Assembly: GCA_023436305.1 (NCBI GenBank)
Contig: JAEZJQ010000044.1
Span: forward strand, 1-35,975
Direction of reading: 5' to 3'
Length of the DNA stretch: 35,975 bases
Source: Bacillota bacterium
GTDB lineage: Bacteria > Bacillota > UBA4882 > UBA8346
Shown here: positions 1 through 9,587 of the stretch, one piece after another
How positions within the stretch are numbered: the stretch's first letter is position 1
How the letters are laid out: each line of letters begins with the position of its first letter
Notes under the pieces: model-generated
Databases searched by the model: none
What the model saw: only the letters and a program-made list of their open reading frames with translations
Told to the model about the DNA's origin: nothing
Made by a program: the position numbers and the translations under genes

Positions 1-409
1 GCCATTCGGATATATGTTATATCAATTCCCCACACCTGATTCGGTCGGGTAATTTCAAGGTTTCTAAGCAAATAAGGACGTACATACTGGGCATGATACC
101 GTTTACTCAGATTTGGTTTGGGGTAAAGGGCATAAATCCCCATAAATCGCATCATTCGCCGGAATTTCTTCTTGTTTATCGTTAAACCATGGTCACGTCG
201 TAAAATGCAAGTAATCGTCCGATAACCCCATGTTGATTCATACGTATGGATTTCATCAATCCACCGCATAATCTGTAAGTCTTGTTCGCTTACGGCCCGG
301 GATACAGGTTTACGATATACGCTAGTCCGGTGACGCTTAATAACTCTGCTTGACGTTTCACGGTGATGTATGAACTCAGTATTTCAAAGCAAGCTTTACG
401 TTCGTTTAC
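1..409 (-). pseudogene. IS3-family transposase orfB, partial and frameshifted
   Basis: This is the DDE integrase half of the element. The N-terminal part (NERKACFEI...KRQAELLSV) lies in the orfA frame. From about 331 the conserved text continues one frame over as RTSVYRKPVSRAVSEQD, then IMRWIDEIHTYESTWGYRTI and onward to NQVWGIDITYIRM at the window edge. The break falls between LLSV and RTSVYR, near 329-334, and a one-base loss would explain it. The Asp in GIDITY is the first catalytic acid of the DDE triad; the other two residues are beyond position 1. Translation was read by hand from the reverse complement. Confidence 0.8.
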
Positions 410-709
410 GCCGGCTGATAATTTCTTCAGATTTTTTTTGAGCCAGTCCACCTCGTAGGTGAGCTGACCGACTTTACGCTCTAATTGGGCAGTTCGTTCT
501 TTTTCAACCTCTAGGTCTTTTTCTGTTGCGGATGGCCCTCGCTTGAATACTTCGGGGGCTCGTTCCAGAAATTCGACTTTCCAGCGACTGATCATGATCG
601 GACTGACTCCATAACAGGCAGCGATTTCGTTTAAGGTGCCTTCTTCTCGCAGTAGCTCAATCACTACTTTGGTTTTAAATTCAGCTGTGTATTAGTTTCT
701 TTTATTCAT
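290..709 (-). pseudogene. IS3-family transposase orfA with an early nonsense codon
   Basis: The natural start appears to be the ATG at 709-707 (MNKRN...). The sixth codon is TAA (694-692), after which the frame continues YTAEFKTKVVIELLREEG, the normal orfA beginning. A glutamine codon changed to stop is the simplest explanation. Downstream are a helix-turn-helix (NEIAACYGVSPIMISRWK) and a charged, coiled-coil-like stretch ending in VDWLKKNLKK, as in IS3-group orfA proteins. A run of eight A residues near 430 is at the usual place for programmed frameshifting. Here, however, the orfA frame runs straight into orfB sequence (VNERKACFEI) and stops at 290, past a separate frameshift. Non-functional as it stands. 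Confidence 0.8.
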
Positions 710-760
710 GTTCCCATTATAACTTATTTTTTTATTTTTGTGTCTCACCCTATGGGAGCA

Positions 761-1972
761 TTATACATTTCCAACATAATCGGAGATTTCCTTCAAACCA
801 TCGATTTTTATTAATTCCTTTGCCATATTCATGGCGTTAATTTTAAACTCCGGATTTGAGTTGACTAAATTCACTCTATCAATAATTTCTTTACTGGTCA
901 ATGTAAAAATATTTAATGGTTTTGGCCCTAATTTTAAACGATAGATTCGTTCCCCCCAAAAAAATTGATCTGCGATATGGGGAATGATAATTTGAGGAAC
1001 TCCGGATCTGGCGGCGCAATGTGTTGTGCCTACTCCGCCATGATGAATCAATAATCCCATTTTGGGAAATAATTTTGAATAAGTAACATAGTCAATGGGA
1101 TAAATATTATTATGATGTAAACCCTCTCCTAGGTTTCCCCAGCCTTTCGAAACAACTATCCTTAAACCGCCAATATTGATCAGATCACTCAAAATATTAT
1201 TTAAATTTTCCTGCAAGAAATTGGGGGTACTCCCAAAACCCAAATAAATTGGAGGAGTTCCATTTTCAATGAAACGAACCAGTTTTTCTTCCAATTCATC
1301 CGCTCCCTGAATGTAAGGATAACCTGTTTGTATAACGTCAGATTTCACATCGGAAGGCAATTCCGCCAATGGTTTATCGAAGGCAAGTATGACTTTATCA
1401 TTGATACAGTTCCAGGTATTCGTAATATCTTTTAGATTTAGTTTTCGGCGATTTTGATTGATAAGATCAAGGAGAAGATCATTGTAATATAAATCATTTC
1501 TCTTCCATAAAAAATCATTCACAAATTTTGGTAACTTTTTCCATATACCAGGTGGTGGTTGTAACGAAGATTTTAACATTTGGGGAAAGTGGAAGATATG
1601 CCGGTAAGGTATATTCAAATATTCAGCCAAGGTTGATGATGCAAACTGAAAACCTGCGCTTAAGATTAGATCGGCCTCATACATTTCTGTGAATAACTGA
1701 GTGAATTGGAGTGATACCTCTTCTCTAAAAAACTCTTTGGTAATAGAATTTATTACCTTTGGATCTCTAATATTTTCCATTTTTTTAAATAGATGATCAT
1801 CCCAATCCAAACCTGCGGATTTATATTCGAGGTTATTCTTTGCAACGAGTTCATCATTTTTCGGAGAGGCGCACAATAAAACACGATGCCCTTGATTTTT
1901 AAGATAACTTCCTAATGCAACCATTGGACTAACATCACCAAGAGTACCTGAAACATTAATCATTATCTTCAT
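761..1972 (-). CDS. GT-B glycosyltransferase, family 1 (UGT/GtfB-like)
   Basis: 403 residues, the usual length for bacterial family-1 natural-product glycosyltransferases. The N-terminal acceptor domain opens with GTLGDVSPMVAL; Asp13 aligns with the catalytic-base position of the vancomycin-type enzymes. The donor domain has the HHGGVGTTH signature (310-318) and DQFFWG (335-340), the region that binds nucleotide-sugar diphosphate. It is the last gene of the minus-strand operon, 119 bp after NRPS 2, with a GGGG ribosome site about six bases before its ATG. Context suggests it glycosylates the NRPS product on a hydroxyl (starter hydroxyl, Ser or Thr), probably after release; the sugar is not predictable. 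The stop codon directly touches the IS3 remnant, so a small loss at the C-terminus cannot be excluded. Confidence 0.88.
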   Translation of the reverse strand: MKIMINVSGTLGDVSPMVALGSYLKNQGHRVLLCASPKNDELVAKNNLEYKSAGLDWDDHLFKKMENIRDPKVINSITKEFFREEVSLQFTQLFTEMYEADLILSAGFQFASSTLAEYLNIPYRHIFHFPQMLKSSLQPPPGIWKKLPKFVNDFLWKRNDLYYNDLLLDLINQNRRKLNLKDITNTWNCINDKVILAFDKPLAELPSDVKSDVIQTGYPYIQGADELEEKLVRFIENGTPPIYLGFGSTPNFLQENLNNILSDLINIGGLRIVVSKGWGNLGEGLHHNNIYPIDYVTYSKLFPKMGLLIHHGGVGTTHCAARSGVPQIIIPHIADQFFWGERIYRLKLGPKPLNIFTLTSKEIIDRVNLVNSNPEFKINAMNMAKELIKIDGLKEISDYVGNV

Positions 1973-2091
1973 TTTGATCCCCGCTTTCTATTGTTTTGTA
2001 TATTACTTCATTTTATAGTTTTATTCTTTTGTCGATTTGGTTTCCTGGCTCCACTATCACCATTCACTCCATGATAAAGATAGAAATAAAA

Positions 2092-5000
2092 TCACAAGAA
2101 ATTAACTTTGCGGCAGTAATCAATCATATTTCGAATATAATTATCATCGATCGGGTTCCATTTAAAATTCAGTCTTTTTAAGATGAGACTAGTTTTTTCG
2201 CAAGAAAGATTAAGGTTTATATCGTTTGAATTTTCCAGCACTTGAAATTGTAACAAGAAACTTTCGATATAAGGCCTTAGCCCTTCATCCAAATAATAAT
2301 GAACCAAAAATTCCATAAAGTCGCCCACAGGGACTACCTTTAAATCAAAACCCAATTGATTTAAAAATCCTCCAAGTTCAGCCCAACTAGAATGATTTGG
2401 ATTGTAAACATGATGTATTTCGTTTTGTAAGTTCTTTTTATCAAATAATATCCGAATCGCTTTACTTACATAATCAATATAAGAAAAATCCAGTGTCTTA
2501 TGGCTTAGTAGCGGAATCATGCCGATCTTAATAAATGCTTTGAAAAGCATATAAAAAGCATTATCTGTAATATTTTCCTGAAAATTACCAGTCACTGAAT
2601 GCGCAACTAAGTTCCCTACACGGTAGATATTGAGATTTAACCCGCCTTTTCTTGCATCCAGCAATAAATTCTCCGCTTCAATTTTCGTTTGAATATATGG
2701 ATTATCCATTTCTGATTTCAGATTTGAATTGTATTCGGTAAAAAGGTCTTCCGGTTGAGTAACTGCTCCGCTACCAACCCCAATCGTAGAGATATGGTTG
2801 AGAATTTTATTTTTGCCGGTAAGCGCAAATTCTTTTAACCTTTCCGTACCTTTTACATTACTCTCATAAAAAACGTTATAATGCCCATAATGCTTTACAT
2901 TGGCCGCTGAATTGATTATACAATCTATCTTACCAGCAAGTTCAAGATAAGACACCATGGATAATCCGAAACACTCTTTGGTTAAATCCCCATTGAGTAC
3001 AAATACTCTTTTGGAGTACTGCTCATACGAATTATTTCCAAAATAAAATTCAAATTTCCGTATCAAACGTTTCAGCGAATCTAGCTCGGAATCTCCTCTT
3101 ATCAACAAATAAATATTATAAGGAGTATCTTTCAGGAGTTCATTCAATAAATGAATTCCAAGATAACCGGTACTTCCAGTCAATAAAATGGCTGATAAAT
3201 TCTCCAGTTCATTTACATTAATTTCTAAGTATTTTTGATTGCGGCTTTTATATTCGATTTCTTTCACATTGTTTCCCGCATTATTTGGGCAGCCTTTTTC
3301 TAAGATTTTTTTGGTTCGGTCGAGCCTTATTTTTAGATTATCTTTTTTAAAGGGTATATGCTCGGATAAACTTTTAATTGTTTGGTGCTGGTATATTGCG
3401 CCTGGATTGATTTCAAAATCCATGGCCATTTTCGATACAATATTAATTAATTTAATCGAGTCTCCACCCAGGTCAAAAAAGTTATCATTGATTCCTATCT
3501 TTTCTTGACCTAGGACTTCACTCCAGATCTTTACCAATATTTCTTCAACTTCCGTTCGCGGCGGAGAGTAATTCATTCCGGTACTTATCTCATAACTATT
3601 TTCCAATAAAGCTTTTGTATCTATTTTACCATTTTGGGTCAGCGGAAATTCCTTAATCTTTCGAAAATAGGCTGGCACCATATAGTCCGGCAATTCTTTT
3701 AATAGATATTCTCTTAATATCGATACAGTCAGCTCTTTTTTCGTAACGATGTAAGCGCAAAGATATGTATTTCCAGTGGAATCTGTGATGTCCACCACTT
3801 TTACCTTATCAATCAATTCATGTTTTAGCAGTTGACTTTCGATTTCTCCTAACTCTACCCGGAAGCCCCTTATCTTTACCTGGTGGTCAATCCGTCCCAA
3901 GTATTCCATTTCCCCATTGATTAACAGCTTGGCAAGGTCTCCGGAGCGATACAACCTTTCACCAAGCTTATAAGGATTTTGGATAAATTTTTTGTTGGTC
4001 AATTCCAAATCATTAATATACCCACGCCCCACTCCGTCTCCGCCGACGCATAATTCACCCGCAACCCCAATCGGCGCTAGTTTAAGATTGCTGTCCATGA
4101 TATATGTTGTGAGAGTTGGAATCGGTCTGCCAATATTACTGATGTTCGATTCGATATCTTGGCGGGTAATCTCTTTAAAAGTAACATGGACAGTTGTCTC
4201 GGTTATCCCATACATATTAATCAATTTCATCCCGGGGTATTTTTTATTCCAGTTCACCAGTTTACAGGGCTTTAACGCCTCGCCGCCAAAAATAACGTAT
4301 CGTATATAGAGTTCTTTATTTGTCGTTCCTGTTTCCAAATTGGCTAAATTATCAAATGCAGTCGGTGTTTGATTGAGGACGGTTACTTTCTCTTTTTTTA
4401 GTAATTGTAGAAACTGTTCCGTATCTTGCGCTGTCAATTTTGGAACAATCACTAGCTTACCTCCGTATAGTAACGCCCCATACATCTCCCAAACGGAAAA
4501 ATCAAAACAAAATGAATGAAACATTGTCCATACATCGTTTTCGTTAAAATCAAACCTAATTTTATCGTTAAAAAACAGTCTTACAACATTATAATGTTGG
4601 ATCATAACTCCTTTGGGGGTTCCGGTCGTACCTGACGTAAAAATTATGTACGAAAGATTATGGGGTTGATTGATGATTTCTAGATTTGAATCATCTTCGG
4701 CATATATCGCGCCATTTTCGATGTTGAAAATTTCTCCTGCAAATTCAATTTTTCCGGCCAAATGATTTTGAGTTAATAGAATTTTGGCCGAACTATCGTT
4801 CAACATACGCTCTATCCTTACTCTTGGGTATGCCGGGTCGAGTGGAAGGTATGCGCCACCCGCCTTCAAAATGGCGAGGGCGGCAACAATCATTTCAGGA
4901 GAACGCTCCATCATTATTCCTACAATGCTATCCGGTTGAGTTCCGCTTCCTCTTAAAAAACGCGCCAGCTGGTTTGCCTTTTTGTTTAGTTGGTCGTAAG

Positions 5001-8000
5001 TTAATTTGGTATCTTCAAATACTAAGGCTGTATTATAAGGAGACTTTTGAACCTGTTTTTCAAATAAACTTTGAATCGTCTCTTCTTTGGGATATTTTGC
5101 ATCAGTGGCATTAAAATCAAATAAAATCCGCTTTTTTTCCTCTTCAGTTAATATGTCTATATCCTTCAGTTTCACATCCGGATTTTTTAAAATTTCCGCT
5201 ACAATGTTTAAATAATGTACTGCCATTTTTTCAACGGTTTCTTTACGGAATAACTTTTTACAGAAACCAAATATAAATCGAATCTCTCCATCGACCTCTG
5301 TTCCTTCCAGCATAAAGTCAAACTTGTCAGTCTCATATTCAAATTCATATACTGAGAAATCAAGATCTTTTACCTTTATTTTAAAATCTTCATTGTTTTG
5401 TAAGGCAAACAATGTGTCAAACAATGGATTTCTACTAAAACTCCTCTCTAACTTGAGTTTAAAAATAAGTTGATCAAATGGATAATCCTGGTTTCCAAAT
5501 GCTTGTATGGCATTATTTCTTAATTCCTCTAAAAATCGCCTAAATGTTTTGGTTGATTGAGGAAAATTACGCATCGCTAAAATATTGACAAACATACCAA
5601 TGACATTTTCTAAGTCAATATGAGTTCTTCCCGCTACAGGCGAGCCTACAATGATGTCCTCTTGACCAGTATATTTGAATAACAAAGTGTTGTATATTGC
5701 TAAAAGCGCCATGTACAAGGTGGTTTCAGTTTTAACCGCAAGTTGTTTTAATTTATCAGTGATTTCCTTATTTAATTGAAAGGTAATCCGATCACCCTCA
5801 AAGTTTTGTTTTTCTGTCCTGGCAAAGTCAAGCGGTAAATTAAGTATGGGTATCTCCCCTTGAAAAACGTTTATCCAATAACTCTCTTGTTTTTCCAGGA
5901 CTCCACGATTTAGCATATCGTTCTGCCATATTGCAAAATCTTTATATTGAATTTTAGGTTCTGGCAGCTCAATTCCTTGATACAAGCAGCTGAATTCGTT
6001 AAAAAGAATCTTCATTGATATTCCATCGGAAATAATATGGTGCCAATCTATGATAAATAGGTGTTTTTTTTCAGTAAACTTCACAAGACACACCCGAATA
6101 AGTGGTAGTTTACTAATATCAAAAGGCCTGACAAATTTTTTGATCGTCTTTTCGATATCAATTTCTTCCTGTTCCCAATAGTCAATCCGGAAATCGAAAA
6201 CATCATTGACTCTTTGTACAATCTGGTTGTCAAAATACCCCAAATAAGTCCGTAATACTTCATGTCTTTCCACTAACTTCTTAAAAGTTTCTTCAAAACG
6301 ATTTCGGTCCAATTTACCTTCAATAATCATAGTACTTGTAATATTATAATTTGTATTTGCATTATAAAACTCGTTGATTACATATAATCGTTTTTGGGCG
6401 GAGGAGGTGGGGTAGTAATCCCTTTTTTCCACTTTCTTAATGGAATCATAAGTACTCTCCTGCAAAGAGGATATATAACTTGAAAGTTGACGTATGGTTT
6501 TATGCTCAAAAATTTTTTCCAACGGTACCTTTACATTCAATTCTTTATGAATCCTGGATACCAGCGTTGCCGCTTTCAGGGAGTGTCCCCCAATGTTAAA
6601 AAAGTTATGATTCACCCCAATTTGCGGGATACCTAAGATTTCTTGCCAGAGTTTCACCAATCTTTCTTCAATTTCATTTCCGGGTGGGAGATATTCTAAA
6701 TCCAGATTTTTTTCAGGCTCCGGCAATTCCTTGCGATTAACTTTTCCGCTGGGGGTTAATGGTATCTGCCCCATTGGAATGAAGTACTGCGGAATCATAT
6801 ACTCAGGAAGATTTTTCATTAAATCTTCTTTTAACTTGGAAACCGCAAATCCGTTTTTAGGAACAATGTAGGCGCAAAGATAGGTGTCACCTGACGCATC
6901 CTTCCTGCCGATAACCACTGCTTCCATGATGGACTCATGCTTTAATATTTGAACTTCGATTTCGCCTGGTTCAATTCGGAAACCTCTTACCTTGACTTGC
7001 TGGTCCGCTCTACCTAGAAATTCCAGATTGCCATCCGGCAGCCACCTGGCGATGTCTCCGGTTTTATACATTCTTTGGCCCGGATTCACCGGGTTGGCCA
7101 CAAATCTTTCTTGGGTTAATTCATCCTTCCCAAGATATCCTCTGGCCAGCGTATCTCCGGAAACGCACAGTTCACCGGGGACTCCTTCTGGTTGCAAGTG
7201 ACCATTACGGTCCAGAATATACACCTGGGTGTTATAAATCGGTTTACCGATGGGAACCGACGGATAATCTATTTCTCTGGAATCCGATTCCCATACTGTT
7301 GCACAGATTGTGGTTTCTGTAGGTCCGTATGCATTGATATATTTTACTTTTCTCCGCCACTGGTCCAATAAATCCACATTGGTGGATGAACCGGCCGTAA
7401 TTAAAATTCTCAAGGAATCGATCTTCTCCGCGTGCAAGCGGCGTAAATAGGGGGGTGGCAATGTTGCCACAGTGATCCGGTTGCCGTATAAAAAGTCCTC
7501 AAACTTCTCATAGTCATTAATTACATCATTGGGTACGATATAAAGGGAAGCGCCAAGTAATAAACTCATGGACATCTCCCATACCGAGGCATCAAATGAA
7601 TAATTGGCAAACTGGAAAATATTGTCTTGTGGGGATATGTTGAATCTTTCTTGGAAAAATACCTGGAGACTTAAAATGCCTCGGTGTTCCACCATTACCC
7701 CTTTGGGTTGGCCCGTGGAACCGGAGGTATAGATTAAATAGGCGAGATCCCCTGGCGTATTGATATTCGTAAGATTGATTCCTTCCTGATGATCAAGGAT
7801 TTCCGTACCCAAATCAATGATCTCACCCTGAAATTCGATCACACCCGGCACAAGGTTACGGGTTAACAAAATTTGCGTTTGACTGTCTTCCAGCATATAT
7901 TTGATCCGTTCCGGAGGGTATACCGGATCCAAGGGCAAATATGCTCCTCCCGCTTTTAAAACACCAAGAATCCCAATGACCACCTCCATGGAACGTTCCA

Positions 8001-9573
8001 TCATGATTCCCACGATACTATCTCTGGTTATTCCTTTGTCTCTCAGTACCCGGGCGAGCCGGTTAGCCTGGATATTCAACTCCCGGTAGGTTAATTGCCG
8101 TCCTTTAAATATTACCGCCGGATGATCCGGAGTTTTCTCAACCTGTTTCTCGAATAATTCATGAATGGTTTTACCGGATGGATACCTAACCCGGGTATTA
8201 TTATATTCCATGAGCCTGCGTTGCTCGTTCTCCATCAAGATCCCTATATTTTCTACCAGGATCCCGGGATTTTCGCAAACATTTTCCATAATCTTTCGAA
8301 AATGGCTTTCCATTTGCTGAATCCAGCGTAAATCATAAATGAGGTTGTTAAAGGTAAATTTAACCTTATACTCATTCCCCGGGATCACGACTATGTTAAA
8401 ATCATAATTGGTTTGGTAAAGCAATTGAAAATCACCAACACTGACCCCTGGCGCTTGGGTTTTAATTTGGAGCGGATCATATTCAAATGCCATGACATTT
8501 GTAATTAAACCTTGTTTTAGTTCGGTATTGGCCTGGATATCCGCCAACGAATAATAATCGAATTCCCTCATGGAAAGGGTTTCATGTTGAACTCTTTCCA
8601 GTAGTTGCCGGAATGAATCATGGGGTTCATGCTTGATCCGGACCGGGATGGTATTGATGAGCAGCCCTACAATCTCAAGAATCCCGGGAATATGCCGCTG
8701 TCTTCCGGATACAACGGTTCCAAATACGACGTCATGGGTGTTGTTATACTTTTGGAGCAATATTCCCCAAAGGGTTTGAAAAATGGTACTATCGGTTACC
8801 TTGATTGACTTTATTTCCCCGGCGATTTTTTGCAGCGCCTGGATTTGCTGATTACGGATGGTAAAATCATATTCCGTGTATTCGTATCTTTTCTCTTGGT
8901 TTGGCTTGTTGAAGCTGGGAATTATCGCTTGGGTTTCATAGTTCTCCAGGTATTTCTTCCAGTAAATGGACGCCTGGTTTTTGTCCTGGGCGTCAAGCCA
9001 TTGTATGTAACGATTATAGGAATACGCTTCTTTTAAATTCAACGGTTCATCATTATTTAACGCCTGGTAGAATTGGAAAAACTCTTTCACGACAATTTCA
9101 AGGCTCCAACCATCTATAATAATATGGTGTAAACCCCAAATGACTCGGTACGACTGTTGGCCCTTTTTCAACAAGGAGAAACGCATGGGAGGATCACTGG
9201 ATAAATCCAGCTTTTTTTGCCGGGCCGCAAGCATCCACTGATCGATAAAGTTTTTCTGGTCTGCTACGGTTAACGGGGTGATATCTTCGAAATTGATTTT
9301 GATGCGACGCTGCTTGTAGACAATCTGCAATGGTTGTTTTACTTCCTCAAATACGAATACTGTCCGGAGGACATCATGTCTCTCCACCAGTAAATCCAGA
9401 CTTTTTTGCAAAACATCTAGATTGATCTCGCCATCGATTGTAAACGATAGATATTGATAGTATTCATCGAAATCTTTACTCTGCAAATAATGAAATAGCA
9501 GTCCTTCTTGCATGGGCGATAAAAAATAGATGTCTTTGACTTCGCTTGCATTAAACTCTTTCAATTCAATCAC
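2092..9573 (-). CDS. NRPS 2: C-A(Phe)-T-C-A(Thr)-T-thioester reductase
   Basis: 2493 residues in two extension modules plus a reductive release domain. C1: HHIIIDG at 149-155. A1: residues at the ten specificity positions read D661 A662 W665 T704 I725 A727 A748 I756 C757 K944, identical to the gramicidin S synthetase Phe code. T1: GGHSL, Ser998. C2: HHIISDG at 1178-1184. A2: D1691 F1692 W1695 N1734 I1761 G1763 M1787 V1795 H1796 K1983, the standard Thr code. T2: GGDSI, Ser2039. R domain from about 2125: TGSTGYLG (2132-2139), Thr2263, Tyr2293 and Lys2297, an SDR-type thioester reductase giving an aldehyde or alcohol instead of a hydrolysed acid. No epimerization or thioesterase domain is seen. 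The start is GTG, 14 bp after NRPS 1, with only a GGGG touching it, so translation may be coupled. Confidence 0.95.
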   Translation of the reverse strand: MIELKEFNASEVKDIYFLSPMQEGLLFHYLQSKDFDEYYQYLSFTIDGEINLDVLQKSLDLLVERHDVLRTVFVFEEVKQPLQIVYKQRRIKINFEDITPLTVADQKNFIDQWMLAARQKKLDLSSDPPMRFSLLKKGQQSYRVIWGLHHIIIDGWSLEIVVKEFFQFYQALNNDEPLNLKEAYSYNRYIQWLDAQDKNQASIYWKKYLENYETQAIIPSFNKPNQEKRYEYTEYDFTIRNQQIQALQKIAGEIKSIKVTDSTIFQTLWGILLQKYNNTHDVVFGTVVSGRQRHIPGILEIVGLLINTIPVRIKHEPHDSFRQLLERVQHETLSMREFDYYSLADIQANTELKQGLITNVMAFEYDPLQIKTQAPGVSVGDFQLLYQTNYDFNIVVIPGNEYKVKFTFNNLIYDLRWIQQMESHFRKIMENVCENPGILVENIGILMENEQRRLMEYNNTRVRYPSGKTIHELFEKQVEKTPDHPAVIFKGRQLTYRELNIQANRLARVLRDKGITRDSIVGIMMERSMEVVIGILGVLKAGGAYLPLDPVYPPERIKYMLEDSQTQILLTRNLVPGVIEFQGEIIDLGTEILDHQEGINLTNINTPGDLAYLIYTSGSTGQPKGVMVEHRGILSLQVFFQERFNISPQDNIFQFANYSFDASVWEMSMSLLLGASLYIVPNDVINDYEKFEDFLYGNRITVATLPPPYLRRLHAEKIDSLRILITAGSSTNVDLLDQWRRKVKYINAYGPTETTICATVWESDSREIDYPSVPIGKPIYNTQVYILDRNGHLQPEGVPGELCVSGDTLARGYLGKDELTQERFVANPVNPGQRMYKTGDIARWLPDGNLEFLGRADQQVKVRGFRIEPGEIEVQILKHESIMEAVVIGRKDASGDTYLCAYIVPKNGFAVSKLKEDLMKNLPEYMIPQYFIPMGQIPLTPSGKVNRKELPEPEKNLDLEYLPPGNEIEERLVKLWQEILGIPQIGVNHNFFNIGGHSLKAATLVSRIHKELNVKVPLEKIFEHKTIRQLSSYISSLQESTYDSIKKVEKRDYYPTSSAQKRLYVINEFYNANTNYNITSTMIIEGKLDRNRFEETFKKLVERHEVLRTYLGYFDNQIVQRVNDVFDFRIDYWEQEEIDIEKTIKKFVRPFDISKLPLIRVCLVKFTEKKHLFIIDWHHIISDGISMKILFNEFSCLYQGIELPEPKIQYKDFAIWQNDMLNRGVLEKQESYWINVFQGEIPILNLPLDFARTEKQNFEGDRITFQLNKEITDKLKQLAVKTETTLYMALLAIYNTLLFKYTGQEDIIVGSPVAGRTHIDLENVIGMFVNILAMRNFPQSTKTFRRFLEELRNNAIQAFGNQDYPFDQLIFKLKLERSFSRNPLFDTLFALQNNEDFKIKVKDLDFSVYEFEYETDKFDFMLEGTEVDGEIRFIFGFCKKLFRKETVEKMAVHYLNIVAEILKNPDVKLKDIDILTEEEKKRILFDFNATDAKYPKEETIQSLFEKQVQKSPYNTALVFEDTKLTYDQLNKKANQLARFLRGSGTQPDSIVGIMMERSPEMIVAALAILKAGGAYLPLDPAYPRVRIERMLNDSSAKILLTQNHLAGKIEFAGEIFNIENGAIYAEDDSNLEIINQPHNLSYIIFTSGTTGTPKGVMIQHYNVVRLFFNDKIRFDFNENDVWTMFHSFCFDFSVWEMYGALLYGGKLVIVPKLTAQDTEQFLQLLKKEKVTVLNQTPTAFDNLANLETGTTNKELYIRYVIFGGEALKPCKLVNWNKKYPGMKLINMYGITETTVHVTFKEITRQDIESNISNIGRPIPTLTTYIMDSNLKLAPIGVAGELCVGGDGVGRGYINDLELTNKKFIQNPYKLGERLYRSGDLAKLLINGEMEYLGRIDHQVKIRGFRVELGEIESQLLKHELIDKVKVVDITDSTGNTYLCAYIVTKKELTVSILREYLLKELPDYMVPAYFRKIKEFPLTQNGKIDTKALLENSYEISTGMNYSPPRTEVEEILVKIWSEVLGQEKIGINDNFFDLGGDSIKLINIVSKMAMDFEINPGAIYQHQTIKSLSEHIPFKKDNLKIRLDRTKKILEKGCPNNAGNNVKEIEYKSRNQKYLEINVNELENLSAILLTGSTGYLGIHLLNELLKDTPYNIYLLIRGDSELDSLKRLIRKFEFYFGNNSYEQYSKRVFVLNGDLTKECFGLSMVSYLELAGKIDCIINSAANVKHYGHYNVFYESNVKGTERLKEFALTGKNKILNHISTIGVGSGAVTQPEDLFTEYNSNLKSEMDNPYIQTKIEAENLLLDARKGGLNLNIYRVGNLVAHSVTGNFQENITDNAFYMLFKAFIKIGMIPLLSHKTLDFSYIDYVSKAIRILFDKKNLQNEIHHVYNPNHSSWAELGGFLNQLGFDLKVVPVGDFMEFLVHYYLDEGLRPYIESFLLQFQVLENSNDINLNLSCEKTSLILKRLNFKWNPIDDNYIRNMIDYCRKVNFL

Positions 9574-9587
9574 CCCAATATATTGAT

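Larger units (their letters stand above)
1..760 (-). mobile_element. Decayed IS3-family insertion sequence, cut by the window edge
   Basis: Remnant of an IS3-family element read on the minus strand, with an orfA-like helix-turn-helix protein followed by an orfB-like DDE integrase. The end facing the glycosyltransferase is probably at 760: read on the minus strand the sequence starts TGCTCCCATAGGGTGAGACA, with the TG terminal dinucleotide usual for this family. The other end lies outside the window, so the matching inverted repeat and target duplication cannot be checked. Both reading frames carry lesions (see the two pseudogene entries), so the copy should not make transposase. It abuts the stop codon of the glycosyltransferase gene and so marks the distal border of the biosynthetic island. 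Confidence 0.8.

Noticed and set aside
1996..2181. 61-codon plus-strand frame in the gap between NRPS 2 and the glycosyltransferase
   Set aside because: It overlaps the end of NRPS 2, has hydrophobic low-complexity content from A+T-rich DNA, and no ribosome site was seen.
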